From: Otis tarda
Taxonomy: Eukaryota; Chordata; Aves; Otidiformes; Otididae
DNA length: 64,000 nucleotides
Assembly (NCBI GenBank): GCA_026413225.1
Contig: CM048554.1
Location: forward strand, 8,200,001-8,264,000
Direction: 5' to 3'
Under the pieces are notes generated by a model. It was not told the origin of the DNA, ran no database searches, and was given only the letters and a program-made list of their open reading frames with translations. Shown piece after piece: positions 10,302-23,400 of this stretch (position 1 is its first letter; the number at the start of each line of letters is the position of its first letter). A program made the position numbers and the translations under genes.

Positions 10302-13300
10302 AAAACAACTCCCAGAAATAGAATTTTTCTTCCCAGAGAGGAAGAAATAAGGAAGTAATTATACAGGTGAGGTGATATACTTTATAATTCTCCAGAGTTT
10401 AAAAATTAGTATTGTACTGGACTGGAACAGAATCTCAATCAGCTATTTAGAAGGTAGTTAGCTCAAAAAAGGATGCACTGCCATGTATGTCCTCCTGGGC
10501 TGACTGGGGTGAGAGCAGAAGTTTATGCAATCTTCCACTCATGTTATCTGGCCTCATCATTGCTGAAACAAAGGACAGCTTTTTTTTTCCTCTTTCCTTT
10601 TCTTTCTACATTATTTCCTGGCTGTTATAAACGAGATTTGAATAAGTTCATTTCAATCAAGCAAAATTTGTGCTTGGACTAGATCCCTCTAAACTCCTTG
10701 TCCATACCTTTGTTCCAGGTGGCTTACATGTTCCCAGTGTAGTGTCACTGGTGAGTGACACTGAAAGAGTGCTTGCTACACCAGCCCCGAACCAGCAACA
10801 GTTTCAAATAATGCATTAAGAAATCTTAGCACATTTTAGTTGCTATCTTTCTAGGTTGTTATACACAACATAATTTTGACAGGCGTTTGACAGAAAGTGC
10901 CTGCAGGTCATCTTTTGTTACAGGCTGTAGAATATGTAGAAAAATTAAAAATGGTGAAAAGGATGTATCTTATCCCATGAGGGAATATGAATAAGCCTGC
11001 CTTTTTTCCTGCAGTTTCATTCTCTGCATATTGGACTATATTTTTATTTTAGGCTTCCTTCTACTTCTGCAGCAGCTGATTGTGCGCATCCTGCTGTGGT
11101 ATTCCACAGAATAAAGGTCTAAACCACTTCATGTCCTGTGGAGGAGGATGTACCGTCAATACAGCTCGCCAAAGGCTGGTAGATGGTACCACAATCCTTG
11201 GTTAGCAGAGGTACAGATAACAGGAACAAAGAGTAGATTGCTCTGTAGTCTGTAATAAAATCTTTATTTACAGATAGTATTTTCACAATTCTTTTTATAA
11301 ATCATTTGATGTTTTCCAGTTGTTGGCAGCTCTACTTAACCTGTCAGTAAACCTGTAACCTCCTTAATAAAGATTTCTGAGCAGAAGGCTTAACAAATGC
11401 AAATTTCCTTTCAGAATTCCCAAGAGAGGTTGCCTATAGGTGAAAACAGAAACAATGCTAAAAGATACTTCCAAGGTTAACTTGTATATCTCCTAAATGC
11501 TGTAGTAACTATATGTGGAATTGTATAATCAACAAAGAAGAAAAAATGGAGATGTTTTCCTTAAAACGTTTCTATTATGTAGGCTAATAGCTTGGGTGGT
11601 GTTCTAGAGGGATTTTATTTACTTGTTTTGTTTTGGCAGAATGGAATAATTTTAACAGAAGACAGTATTGTAAGTGAATCATCTTGCATGATAATGCTGA
11701 AAATTGCTTTCTTGTGAATCTGAACAGAACTGGCTCAAGTATTTGAAAAATGGCATTGAGACTTTAATAAAAAATAAATGTTATTTTGCAGATATGGCAA
11801 AATGTCAAGGACATGTGTACACTTAAGCGGCATTAATGAGGATGAACTTTGCTCATATGCAGGGTTTTTGAGAAAGTAAAAATTTGAAAAGTCATTGTGT
11901 TTAAACTATTTTCTTTTAAAATGAAAAAAAAAAACTTGGAAAAAGACTGATTTTTTTTTTTTCAGCCTGGTGGTAAAATACAATACTTTTCACCTTACAA
12001 ACATATGCTCCGCTCTGTTCCTTGGTTCTTAAGGTCCCATCCCAAATGAAACACTTTAAGGAAAAAAAAAAAAAAAACCACTGAGAAGAACCATAGTTAT
12101 TTCTAAAATCCCTTTAGGTCTTATAGTTCATTTTCTGAGCCATGTTCTCCCATCCCTTCCCATTTTACTTTCAGGAAAACAGGAAAACAAGTAGATTGGC
12201 AAGGGTGGGTCTCAAGGCTGCTTCTTCAAGGACCTCTACTTTGAGCTGAGGTGGCAGCACAACCCGTTGTGTTCTTGTGAGCCCCGGGAAGTAGCAGAGC
12301 AAAACCGTCAGAGCAATTCGCTTTTTGGTGGTGCTACATGTTTAAAAGAGGAAAGGAGAAAAGAGATATAACATTGTGACGAGAAGATGTTGTGTCTTAC
12401 GTTATTCTCTTTCCTTCTGTGTCGTCTTAATGACTTTTTTATCGCATTTCCCATAGAGACTTTTTCTGTAGTGGCCAGAAATCATTATCATTTGACAACT
12501 GTTCGCCTCTGTGAAATTAGCTGAATAGTACAGTGCCAAGTATCCATTTCACAACACAGAAAGCGTTATTGTCATTGGCAGTAATTAGTGTGCTTGTCTG
12601 CAGCCTGGCAGGAGATGTGAAGGATTGAATGGTCAGAGGGGAACAGTCACCCCTTGATGTCTCTGTGGAGAGGCCATTAAGCTCCATGTCATGAAAGTGG
12701 ATGAATAGCATTTCCTTTCCAGGCTTTTGTCATTTATTTTAGCTATTTTAGTTTTTTAAAATACACAGAAAAGAAAAACTTGAGATAGGATTAATAAGTG
12801 TTAACCTGGGCCAATTTGCATCCTGGAAGCCTGTTTCTAAGTTTCAGTGTTGGGGGATTCTTTTTTTGCCCCCTTCTCTAGTCTCAGCAAGTGAAATTAC
12901 TTGTGCTTTTACCTAGAAGTCCCTCTGTACTCATTAAGGAAGGAAGGCCAGATCTTCTAGATAAGTGGTGGATGTTTTAGGTCCTCGCTGTGTTGTGAAA
13001 GGCATAGGGATTTATTCTTATGCCTGTCCAAATCTCCAGCAGAGTAAAAACTAGTAGTGATGGTGGTGGCTTGTTGTCTAGGTCTGTGGTTCAGATTTGT
13101 GCATCACATCAATATGCAACAGCAAAATTAACATATAATATCCTAGCATGTATAATTTAGGGAGGTCTGATTTCAAGATCTGTAGCTGACGTAGCCCATT
13201 GTGTCCCATTTTATGACCTGCTTTGCTTTGCTTAAAAGTTTGCCAAACATTCACTAGCTATAGGGTTTTTTTTTTCCAGGATGCACAGATGGCATGTGCT

Positions 13301-15837
13301 TTGGACAAATCACAGCTAAGTAGAAAAAAGATGCTGTTGTTTCAAGGAGCTTCATAAGGATGTTGTGTCACACGATATGTAGCAGAATCGAGAAGATGAA
13401 AAAAAATGATGGATGTTTGTGAAAGAGAGAAAGGATCATATGGTGGCCAAGAAAACTGCCTTAAGAACTAGTGCCTGTCTAGGCCTGTGAGTGAGTCATC
13501 CTGCATGACTTTAACAGAACTTCTTCAAGTGCCCAAGGAGGAAATATTAAGATCTGACTTTCAACAACTAAACACCTAGAGTCGGCATTAGTGAGGAAGC
13601 TAAGTTACCTCAAACAAGATGCTTAAAAATAGCGGACAATTTCTCTAGCTCATCTTTCTTGTTTTCCTCAGTTCTCCCACCTGTAAGTTGTATTGCTTTT
13701 TCATCCTGCTGAAGTAAATCCATGAATGTCTGTAAAGCTTGGAGAAACACCATATTTCAATATTAGAGGGAAGTTAACGTTGTTTAAGAATATTTGTAAT
13801 AGCATGCAGTTAACAAAATAAGGATATGGGGAAAGTAGTACTTACGTCCTTAATTCCTCCTCTTGTTCAGAGGTACAGAATGTTAAACCTGCACTTGTTT
13901 TGTGAATGTTAGTGTTCTATGTACTGGTTAAAGAACAAACTATGTAGAAAAATATAGTATGTGAATATATACTTGTATAATTCAACTTATTTAGCTCTTT
14001 CCATCTTGAGTGCTTTAGCGGACTTTGTGTGTGCTTAAGGCAGTAAACAGAGCAAACAGGAAACTTTACATTTCCTGCATGGGATATAGCATAAATAGGA
14101 CAGCATCAAGAGTGAGGTACCAAAGGTTTGTGTAGGTGTGTTCCTGCAGGCAAGGGGTAGTTTATCTTTAATGTGTAGTGTGAGCTGCCAAATAAATGGT
14201 CTTCCTGAATGACAGGACATACACAAGAACTGTGTGCCTGCATTAAAACTTCCAGGCTATCAAAATGATTTTCTACAAGAATGAGACTCACCTTGCAGAG
14301 AGTCTGTATGACATGCAGGAATTTGTTAACAGCAGGGCAAAGCTTGTGCTTACACACGAGGAAGATAAAGGGATTTATGCATTTAATACGTATTGTCACT
14401 TTCCCTGAACTGAGTTCTGAATGGCTCCAATTATCTTTTGCTTATTCAACTACAGAAATGTTTTCCTGGGTACTGAATGAGCATTGAGTTCTATTTCCCA
14501 AGCTACAGGCAAGGGGATGATGTGATACAAGGGAAGTAGAATGGAGCAAGTATACGCCTTACTCTCCATCAGGTCAGCATTGCCCATATAGTTAGTTAAG
14601 CATCCCTACCCACAGCCTATCTACACTGAAACTTCTTGTATTCAGTCTGGCAACACTTGGAGAAGTGTCTGAAAGATGTGATGAATTTGCAAGGTGTTTA
14701 CTTTAAAAGTGTGTTTTGTTCAGAAGGGGCAAGCAGGTGACTCCTGAGACAGGTGGGATCTATTTTAGTGCTGTTCCCAAAATTTGAGAAAGGCAAAGCG
14801 GGGTTGCAAGGTAAGATGTGGGAGGACACATTTCTGACCATATAGGCATAACAGCAGCACAATTCAAAATGTAATAAGAAAGATATAATGTAATTTTAAA
14901 AAAATTAAAATCACCACAAGCTCTTAGAGAGATTTATTAGCATCATGTTTGGCCAGAGTCACATCAGGAATTACACATGTTTATATACCTGTTAGAATCT
15001 TATATCTAATGTAGTTGTTGTGATTGATACAGGAGCACGGCAGTGAGTGGCGGAAAGGAAGCAGGGAGAGGTTTTCTTCCTTTGTGAAAGCAAGGAGAGT
15101 TTCTCAGTAACCACTCAATACTGACATTGTGTCTTACAGAGACATTTGCATCTCTGAGGGAGGAAAGCAATGATCATTTTATTAGAAAAAAACTAGTAAG
15201 ACCATCTTCTGGATAAGGAGAGATTAGAGTGCATTTTGGACTGAAAGATCAGATATGTCTGGACACCTGGGAAACTTCAAAGGAGAGATTAGCTATAAAG
15301 GCTGGCATGCTCAAGGAAGATGGAGCCACATGAGAGTGAGCTCTGAGAAGTGCTTCCAAGGGTTTTCTTTTATTGGAAGCTCTCCATGGGGAAACTCTCC
15401 CTTACAGGGAAATTTTCTGACAAAACTCAGATGTAGGGGCTGTCTAGCAGATACAACCTCAGGCATAAACTACGCACAGAGAGTGAAACTGTAGAATGAG
15501 CAGAGAGATGTATAAAGGAGACAGTATAATTAAAGCATTGCTTTCCTTTCATATCTTTACCTGTGTCTTAAAAAGTTGTGTAACTGTGCTGCTTGTTATT
15601 CAAAATAAAATGCTTTTGGTTTTGTTCATCTTAAATTGCCTTTAAGCTGTGGCACTGTTTTAGCTACCTGAGCCAGAAGGGAAATCTTGGCACCACAGGG
15701 GTCAGGAGAGGCACGGTGAGCCTGGCACGTGTTTGTAAAATACCAGGGTGCCTGCATGAAACCAAAGTCTTCAGGGAGCACATTGCACGTGCTGTTAGTC
15801 TAAATGTTATTTTTCTCATCTTTTTCTTGTACTTTAG

Positions 15838-15930
15838 GAGCACGGTGCAGCCAAACCACTGAGCTGGGAGATATTCTGTGATTTATCTGGATTTGGTTCC
15901 AGCAAGTGTGACTTAAAGATGATTAAATGA
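15838..15930 (+). other. Possible 3'-terminal coding exon (weak)
   Basis: A pyrimidine-rich stretch ends in ACTTTAG at 15831-15837, a good 3' splice-site context. After it, 30 sense codons run to a TGA at 15928-15930 and include the peptide WEIFCDLSGFGSSKCDL. I do not recognise the peptide, no partner exon is visible and a 30-codon open stretch can arise by chance. It is recorded as a candidate only. Confidence 0.15.
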
Positions 15931-17533
15931 ACTGAGCTTTTGGCCTGATTCTATTGTAGTTTCATTACAGAAGTTTGAACTGAATGTAGTAAAAGGCAAG
16001 CTCTGCTTTTACCTAGGAGCCTTGTTTTACAGAGAGAGCCATAACCTACAATTTACAGTTTGTTAGAAAAGGTTTGGTAGGACCTTGAAGTGAAAAATAT
16101 GTACATGGGTAGAATCCTATCATGCCCTTTTCTGTTTGAATTCATCCAGCCTAGAAAGGCTGAGACAAGCTGCTGATTGTTTTCTAGTCTGCCTTGTCAA
16201 ACCTCACTTTGCATGTGTGCAATGTCTTTCTGTTGAAAGCTTTTAGGATTTTCAAGCCTTGCTTGCTTTCCTAGATTTGCCAAAAACAACTGTCGTTTCC
16301 TAGTTTTATCAGTATTAGCCTGAAGTTACACTTTTACTGCTTTGATTGGAGTATTATCTTGTGAAGCTATAAGAATTAATGTAATAAAGTTTGGTTTTTT
16401 CTTTACATAAAGGGCATTTTTAGTTTTATTGGAAAAGGTGTTTGTGCTAATTGCTTGTCAAACCCTAATATTTCATTTTTAGTTCTTCTGATAACCTCCT
16501 AAAAATGCTGCAAGTTTCCTCCCTAGGGCAAATAGCAATATCATTGAAACTAATGCTTAATTTAAAGTAAAATAGTGGATCTGTAAACTGATAAATGCTG
16601 CCTTACATAGAGTATTAGGTGTATGCTGCGGGCTCTCCTCACACATTTGTTTTGGTGCCTAGGACGACAATGTACAATATCCAGAGAGGGTGAGAAGTGG
16701 TATTAGGTGCCTGTGGATATTGTAAATGTATGATGGGACTTGCAAATATCTTTGTTCTCGTTGCACCGTGCATCCCTGTGTTTGTAACATATATGTTTGA
16801 GATAACATCATAAACATCTCTTCTGCTAAAACTGTCCTTTGTGGCAGTAAGACAGATAGGGATGTGGACTTCCACCATGCAGATATTCACTGCTGTGTGA
16901 CATTAAGTTGTAGGAGGAGACAATAGCTCTATTTTTTTATTATAGCAATATGGATGCTTGCCAAAGCCATTTATGTAAATTGATAACATGCACAGCTATA
17001 AATCCTAAGCATTTAGACCAAATTAGTAGTATTTTGATCAACTCCTATTGTTTCTTTATAATATTAATCTTTTCTTAGCCTGTGCAGCCAAACACTTTAT
17101 TGAGTCTTTTTGCTTTTCTCTATATTTCATTTTTTAAAAAGGACAGTCAGCATTCATTATTATACAGAGCCACATTGCTAGGTGAAGAGGGGAAGGGAAG
17201 ACAGCTTCCCGCCCTCCCCCGACCTTATTCTTATTGGAGGACATTGGGGACATTTGGAAAAATATAAAAGGTCAGTTTTTCCCAAAGAATGCAATGTGAT
17301 CTGGCAAATTTACACCCCCACTGTTGCAATGTTACCTTAAAGGCAAGTTTATTGGAATTTAAAAATATGTGTACATTTTTAAGGCATATTTGATACGTAG
17401 AGAGGAATTCAAAGTGGTCATCCAGAAGAAGCCAATGGGTAATCATACTCATGCCAAGCTCCTTAGCTTGGAACTCGGCCTCAGGCACAATTTACTCATC
17501 TTATTAAGGGAGGAGTGGGAAAGTCAGTGTACA

Positions 17534-17585
17534 TTTTCATAACCCTGAAAGGGTTATGGGAGGAAATTTTCATAACCCTGAAAGG
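17534..17585. repeat. Hairpin plus 19-bp direct repeat
   Basis: CATAACCC at 17538-17545 and GGGTTATG at 17551-17558 form a perfect 8-bp stem with a 5-base loop. The 19-mer TTTTCATAACCCTGAAAGG at 17534-17552 recurs exactly at 17567-17585, so the left half of the hairpin is copied downstream. Confidence 0.9.
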
Positions 17586-18082
17586 AGTCAGAAATTTTTA
17601 GGTGTTTCATCTGACCTTAGGGCTCATGCTACTTATTTTGCACTATATACTCATATTTACTGTTCCCTAAGGCAGCAAAGACAAACAGTGCGGAAAGGCT
17701 GTGAAGTAGCAAAGGCTGAAGTAACAAAAGACCCTAATTTTCCTACTTTTTAAAGGAAATCTCAGAAATTCATTTTAAGTCTGTTTTCTTTTCTAAAGAG
17801 TTATACGGAGGGAGCTTGTTTTTTAAATTATTTATTTTTTGATGATTAGTTTCCCTGACCTCTGGCAGGTTTGGGTGCAGAGCATGGGTTTTAAAATGGA
17901 TTTCACAGGAACGTATTGATGTATGCCTCAAGTCATGCTAAGAGTGAAAGACATGACTTTAAAAATATGACCCTAAAAATCTACTGGAGACTTTTTTTTT
18001 TAAATTATTTTTTATTTGCAACATTTCTACTTGGAAGCATCTGAAGCTAAAGGAGTTGTGAACTACACTAGGTCTACTAATG

Positions 18083-20421
18083 CACCACTAGGAGGGGTGC
18101 CATGCTGGACCTTGTGCTCACCAACAGGGAGGGGCTGGTGGGGGACGTGAAACTGATGGACAGCCTTGGCTGCAGTGACCATGACACGGTGGAATTCAAG
18201 ATCCACGGGGCGGCGAGGAAACTGCACAGTAAGCTCTCTGCCCTAGATTTCAGGAAGGCGGACTTCGGCCTCTTCAGGAACCTCATGGGCAAAGTGCCAT
18301 GGGAGGCGGCCCTGGAGGGAAGAGGGGCCCAGGAAAGTTGGTCCATATTTAAGGAGCACCTCCTCCAAGCTCAGCAGAGGTGCATCCCGATGAAGAACAA
18401 GTCGGGCAAAAAGGCCAGGAGGCCAGCGTGGATGAGCAAGGAGCTCCTGGACCAACTGAAAGTAAAGAAGGAAGCCTATAGAGGGTGGAAGCGGGGACAG
18501 GTAGCCTGGGAGGACTACCGAGTGGCTGTGCGAGCGGCCAGAGATAGGGTGAGGAAGGCTAAAGCCCTGATGGAATCGAATCTGGCCAGGGATATAAAAA
18601 GTAACAAGAAAAGCTTTTACAGATATGTAGGGGACAAAAGAAAATCCAAGGAGAATGTAGGCCCCCTCCGGAAGGTAATGGGTGTCGTGGTTACCCGGGA
18701 TGTGGAGAAAGCTGAGGTACTCAATGACTCTTTTGCCTCAGTCTTCACTGATAAGGGCTCTTGTCTCCCCACCCAAGCTGTGGAAGGCACAGGCAGGGAC
18801 TGTGAGGATGAAGAACCGCCCACGGTGCTCGAAGAGCAGGTTCAGGACCATCTAAGGAACTTGAAGGTGCACAAGTCCATGGGGCCTGATGAGATCCATC
18901 CGCGCGTCCTGAGGGAACTGGCGGATGAAGTTGCCAAGCCACTGGCCATCATATTTGAGAAATCGTGGCGGTGTGGTGAGGTCCCCGATGACTGGAAGAG
19001 AGGGAACATAACCCCCATTTTTAAAAAGGGGAGTAAGGAAGACCCAAGCAACTACAGGCCGGTCAGCCTCACCTCCGTGCCTGGCAAGGTCATGGAGCAG
19101 ATTCTCCTGGAAACCATGCTAAGGCACATGGAGAGCAAGGAGGTGGTTGGTGACAGCCAACATGGCTTCACCAAGGGCAGATCGTGCCTGACCAATTTGG
19201 TGGCCTTTTATGACGGGGTAACAGCATCGGTGGACAAGGGACGGGCAACGGATATCATCTACCTGGACTTGTGCAAGGCATTTGACACTGTCCCGCACGA
19301 CATCCTTCTCTCTAAACTAGAGAGGCATGGGTTCGATGGATGGACCACTCGGTGGATAAGGAGTTGGCTGGATGGCCGCACTCAGAGAGTGGTGGTCAAC
19401 GGCTCAATGTCCAAGTGGAGACCGGTCACCAGTGGCGTCCCTCAGGGGTCCGTGTTGGGCCCGGCCCTGTTCAACATCTTTGTCGGCGACATGGACAGTG
19501 GGATAGAGTGCACCCTCAGCAAGTTCGCCGATGACACCAAGCTGTGTGGTGCCGTCGACTCGCTGGAAGGGAGGGATGCCATCCAGAGGGACCTGGACAG
19601 GCTGGAGAGGTGGGCCCGTGCCAACCTCATGAAGTTCAACCAGGCCAAGTGCAAGGTCCTGCATCTGGGTCGTGGCAATCCCAGGCACAAATACAGGCTG
19701 GGCGGAGAATGGATTGAGAGCAGCCCTGAGGAGAAAGACTTGCGAGTGCTGGTAGACGAGAGGCTCAACATGAGCAGGCAATGTGCCCTTGCGGCCCAGA
19801 AAGCCAACCGCATCCTGGGCTGCATCAAGAGGAGTGTGGCCAGCAGGTCGAGGGAGGTGATTCTGCCCCTCTACTCTGCCCTGGTGAGACCCCACCTGGA
19901 GTACTGCATCCAGTTCTGGAGTCCCCAACACAAGAAGGACATGGACCAGTTGGAAAGGGTCCACAGAAGGGCCACCAAGATGATCAGAGGGCTGGAGCAC
20001 CTCTCCTATGAGGACAGGCTGAGAGAGTTGGGGCTGTTCAGCCTGGAGAAGAGGAGGCTCCGGGGAGACCTGATAGTGGTCTTCCAATACCTCAAGGGGG
20101 CCTACAGGAAAGATGGGGAGAAGCTGTTCAGTAGGGCCTGTTGTGATAGGACAAGGGGTAATGGGTTTAAATTAGAAGGAGGTAGGTTTAGATCAGATAT
20201 TAGAAAAAAAATTTTTTACAATGAGAGTTGTAGAGCACTGGAACAGGTTGCCCAGAGAGGTGGTGGATGCCCCATCCCTGGAAATGTTCAAGGCCAGGCT
20301 GGATGAGGCTCTGAGCAACCTGATCTAGTCAGGGATGTCCCTGCTTCTTGCAGGGGGGTTGGACTAGATGACCTTTGAAGGTCCCTTCCAACTCTAACCA
20401 TTCTATGATTCTATGATTCTA
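18083..20421 (+). mobile_element. CR1 LINE, 2.3 kb, near-intact reverse transcriptase (copy 2)
   Basis: This is a 5'-truncated CR1 retrotransposon. It begins inside the endonuclease domain and continues through the whole reverse transcriptase, the C-terminal domain, a short 3' UTR (about 20329-20395) and the ATTCTATG tail ending at 20421. It is GC-rich against AT-rich flanks, so its edges are sharp. Upstream of the homology the frame closes at once at a TAA (18078-18080), marking the truncation point. TCTACT occurs at 18073-18078 and again at 20418-20423 and could be a short target-site duplication, although CR1 copies often lack clear ones. It shares its last ~410 bp almost identically with 8018-8426. 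Confidence 0.97.
18102..20306 (+). CDS. CR1 ORF2 endonuclease end and reverse transcriptase, frameshifted near the C-terminus
   Basis: This 734-codon frame encodes the enzyme that copies CR1 RNA into DNA at a nicked chromosomal target. Residues 1-32 are the end of the AP-like endonuclease, including LDLVLTN (3-8 region) and the S-D-H triad at 25-27. The reverse transcriptase follows: NYRPVSLTS at 317-325, motif [10 protein letters not shown] with aspartate 389, GVPQGS at 445-450, and the catalytic FADD at 475-478 with both aspartates present. Full-length avian CR1 ORF2 is nearly 1,000 residues, so roughly the first 250 are lost with the 5' end. The ATG at 18102 is internal to the original protein. 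Eight A at 20204-20211, against seven in copy 1, shift the frame, so about the last 30 residues are foreign. The ancestral stop would be the TAG at 20326-20328. No promoter is retained; expression would need a nearby host promoter. Confidence 0.93.
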   Translation: MLDLVLTNREGLVGDVKLMDSLGCSDHDTVEFKIHGAARKLHSKLSALDFRKADFGLFRNLMGKVPWEAALEGRGAQESWSIFKEHLLQAQQRCIPMKNKSGKKARRPAWMSKELLDQLKVKKEAYRGWKRGQVAWEDYRVAVRAARDRVRKAKALMESNLARDIKSNKKSFYRYVGDKRKSKENVGPLRKVMGVVVTRDVEKAEVLNDSFASVFTDKGSCLPTQAVEGTGRDCEDEEPPTVLEEQVQDHLRNLKVHKSMGPDEIHPRVLRELADEVAKPLAIIFEKSWRCGEVPDDWKRGNITPIFKKGSKEDPSNYRPVSLTSVPGKVMEQILLETMLRHMESKEVVGDSQHGFTKGRSCLTNLVAFYDGVTASVDKGRATDIIYLDLCKAFDTVPHDILLSKLERHGFDGWTTRWIRSWLDGRTQRVVVNGSMSKWRPVTSGVPQGSVLGPALFNIFVGDMDSGIECTLSKFADDTKLCGAVDSLEGRDAIQRDLDRLERWARANLMKFNQAKCKVLHLGRGNPRHKYRLGGEWIESSPEEKDLRVLVDERLNMSRQCALAAQKANRILGCIKRSVASRSREVILPLYSALVRPHLEYCIQFWSPQHKKDMDQLERVHRRATKMIRGLEHLSYEDRLRELGLFSLEKRRLRGDLIVVFQYLKGAYRKDGEKLFSRACCDRTRGNGFKLEGGRFRSDIRKKIFYNESCRALEQVAQRGGGCPIPGNVQGQAG

Positions 20422-23400
20422 CTTTTTTTTCCTTCTTCATTTTGCCTGATGTTGTATACATGATGCAGTTAGTAGAATCTAACTTCTTGTGAAGGACAGA
20501 TCAAGGTCTCCAGGATGTCACGCTTAAAATCTGGAATGAGATTATTTTTATTGCTGGCAAATGCAGCTAAAGGGCATGGAAGAATTTAGTTGTTCGTGCT
20601 ACAACTATTAGCCAGCCTTCCTGATTTCCATCCCCTCACTGAACCAGGCTTGTTTTCTTCATTAAGTTCATATAGTAACTTATTTTAAACTTTCTTCAGC
20701 CTAGCGTATAATTAAACTCCATGCTTGCAAAATGACATATTATTTGAATTGGAGTTTTGCTAATATGGGATGTTGCCTTTTTTTTTTATCTATACTCTAC
20801 CTGTAAGTATTTTTCTGATCTCGGATGAAGGTAGAATTGCTTGTTGATTTTCCAGTCTATGAAATATCTCTTGAAACACCACAGTTCAGATTTTTTAATA
20901 TGTCCCTTCAGTATTTGCAAGAGTATAATTATCTTTTCTGAGGAAGAACTTGGTGAAATAATTTCATTGTAATTTGGAAGTTGATTCCTCTTCTTTAGAG
21001 TCTGCTAATCAAGCTGAGAGGCAGCTCACATTGCACTGAAGGCTTTAGTTTATATTTCTCTCTAGCGCTTTTTTTTTTTTTGTAACTGCTTGCAGTTGAT
21101 TGCTTTAAATGTTGCTTCTGTTTTTTCATTAAGATTGTGCATTGTTTTCCATGTGTTCTTTTACAGCTTTCTAGTATTCCTTCTCATATTCCTAAGTAAT
21201 TTTGAGAACCCAAATGCCTTGCCCAGGATGTTGCTGTCTATATGAATGCTGCATGTTGGTAGAGGAGTTTCCATGAGGTGCATCATGTTTCCATCAGGTT
21301 CCATCAGAAAATCTGATGTTACCACTGTCAAACCACTGTTTGGCCCCATGCTTTAGTCAACATTGACTCATTTAAAGAAACTGAGACTATGATTTTCGGA
21401 AGGATGATTTAGACTCCATTGTCAGGCTTTATTTCTGGACTCAAAGGACCAAACACTAGCTGTATGGAGAACATGTCATCTGAGTTGTTCTAATTTTATT
21501 CCTGTGACAGAAATGAGGATCTAATCTCACTTTTTTACTCTACTGTCTTCACCAGAGTAAAGAAATGTTATGTTTGTTAGTCATAGGTCAGAGCTCATCT
21601 GTCTACATTGAAAAGATATTTTTCACTCCATCCAAAATTTTGCAGGTTTGCAAGCAGGAATAACTGTTTTTTGCAGAGAAGGTGGGTTGTTTTTTTTTTT
21701 TTTTTAGCAGCTGCTGAATTCACTCTGACCTAGGGCTGAGTGTCTGTTCCTCATCATATGCCCAGAGTGTGCCGAATATTGGGAACAAGGTAGTAGCTGA
21801 AATTAGAAACAAACTTTGTCAGGAAATTTTTCTTCTGTGAGAAAAAAATTGTTGGAGATGCTTCCTCTCCCACATCTATGTTCCTTACAAATTTTAGACT
21901 TAACTCTGCCCTGAGTTTTAATTTCTTTGTGTTTTATTATTAGTAAACGTCTGTTCACAGTAGTGTGATGATTTTCCTTTGTGAGTTCATCAACTTGCAT
22001 TGTTGCATTGCTGTTTTGATGACTATGGGAGCTAATGTTTCAGGCCCAGGAGGATGTGCACCAGTGAGTAATCCCAGCTCACTATTTGAATTATGTATAT
22101 AGCTGTTGGCTGCCATCTCCCATTTAACAGTGTGCTTCTGGATAATGATTCTTCTGATTATAGACTTTTTCGATATATAAAAAATGTACTTCTCTGACTA
22201 GATCGTAATTAAGCCATGAAGCAAGTGTGTTTAGTTACTTATGCTGCTCAGATATATAATGATTTACTATTTACACTTGTAAACTTGTCTAAGGCCTTCT
22301 AGTTGAAAGCTGTTCAAGGACACCAAGTTTATGACAATCTGTTAATCTCTTGGCATCCTCTGCACCTCTCAATAGTGCCATTAACACCTTCCATTATATT
22401 CTCGCCATGTGGTTGCATATATCTGTTCTGTCTTCTGCTGGAGTTCAGTTTATTGAGCACGGGTGAGCTAAGTGACTACCTATTACTAGTTAACACAATT
22501 AAACACCAACTGTATTGAAAGTTCAGTGCTTAATTAATTAGACAGTGAACTTAAGATCTGGAATAGGCAACAGATTCTTAATTTTGTTCTACCTTACCAA
22601 AGAGGTTCTTAAGGTGGAGGCTGAGCCTTAGGTATTAAAATTGTTGTCTATTTGTTTGTGTAAAGGTGCAGTGAATTCTTGAATGTGATATATTAATAAA
22701 AATGTCCTACTAACATAACAAAGCGAGTCCTGAATGTGGAGAGGGATGGGACAGGAGTGGCTGATGCTCGAGCAGCTCTGGTTTAGATTCTTCACATTCA
22801 CATGCACATACAGCTATCTATATTTAGTCCGTTTAGGCACCAATTAGGTTGATTTTTCTGACAATGATAATACAGAGAGTTATGAAGGGGAAGTACTCTC
22901 AGGACCTTTCACCCTCCAGTTCTGTAACTGGGATCTTCAGTTCATCACTTCTGCTGCCTCTGCACCCTATATCCTCTGTGCACAAGGGTCACGATCACAC
23001 TTCTGTCCTGTCAGACCCTTGAGGGTGCACGTTACTTGACATCCTGAGCCTTAACACAACAGTGGCTGAACCACCTGCATACCAGCAAAAATCTTAAGTG
23101 CAGGTAGATTTTTGAGCTAATGACAAATATCTCAACCTTGATTTGCAACGCTCGGGCTACTTTCCACCTTTTTGCCTGCACTGTGCTATCTCTCATCCTG
23201 CCAATAAAAATGGAAGCGCGTTTCTGCTGTTCTTCAGCTAAACTTATTTTACCTTTGATCAGCGTGTAAATTCCTGGCCAATTCAGGCAGAGCTTTTCAA
23301 ACCGCAATCCACTGAGCAGAGGTTTTCAGTCATTCTTCATCACAAAGACTCGCAATCTAGCTCTTTGTTACTGGTGTTCAACTTGCAGGCCCTGCTCCCT

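Larger units (their letters stand above)
9540..18082. other. Unique AT-rich non-coding sequence
   Basis: No complete gene or transposon is recognised. Specific items listed separately are the G-quadruplex motif at 10274-10301, a conserved-looking block at 12370-12720, a possible terminal exon at 15838-15930 and the hairpin with direct repeat at 17534-17585. Homopolymers include 16 A at 12062-12077. The remaining open stretches are under 100 codons and unremarkable. Confidence 0.65.

Noticed and set aside
19404..20087. 227-codon open stretch on the minus strand inside the CR1 element
   Set aside because: It is the antisense shadow of the CR1 reverse-transcriptase frame in GC-rich DNA and has no recognisable domain.
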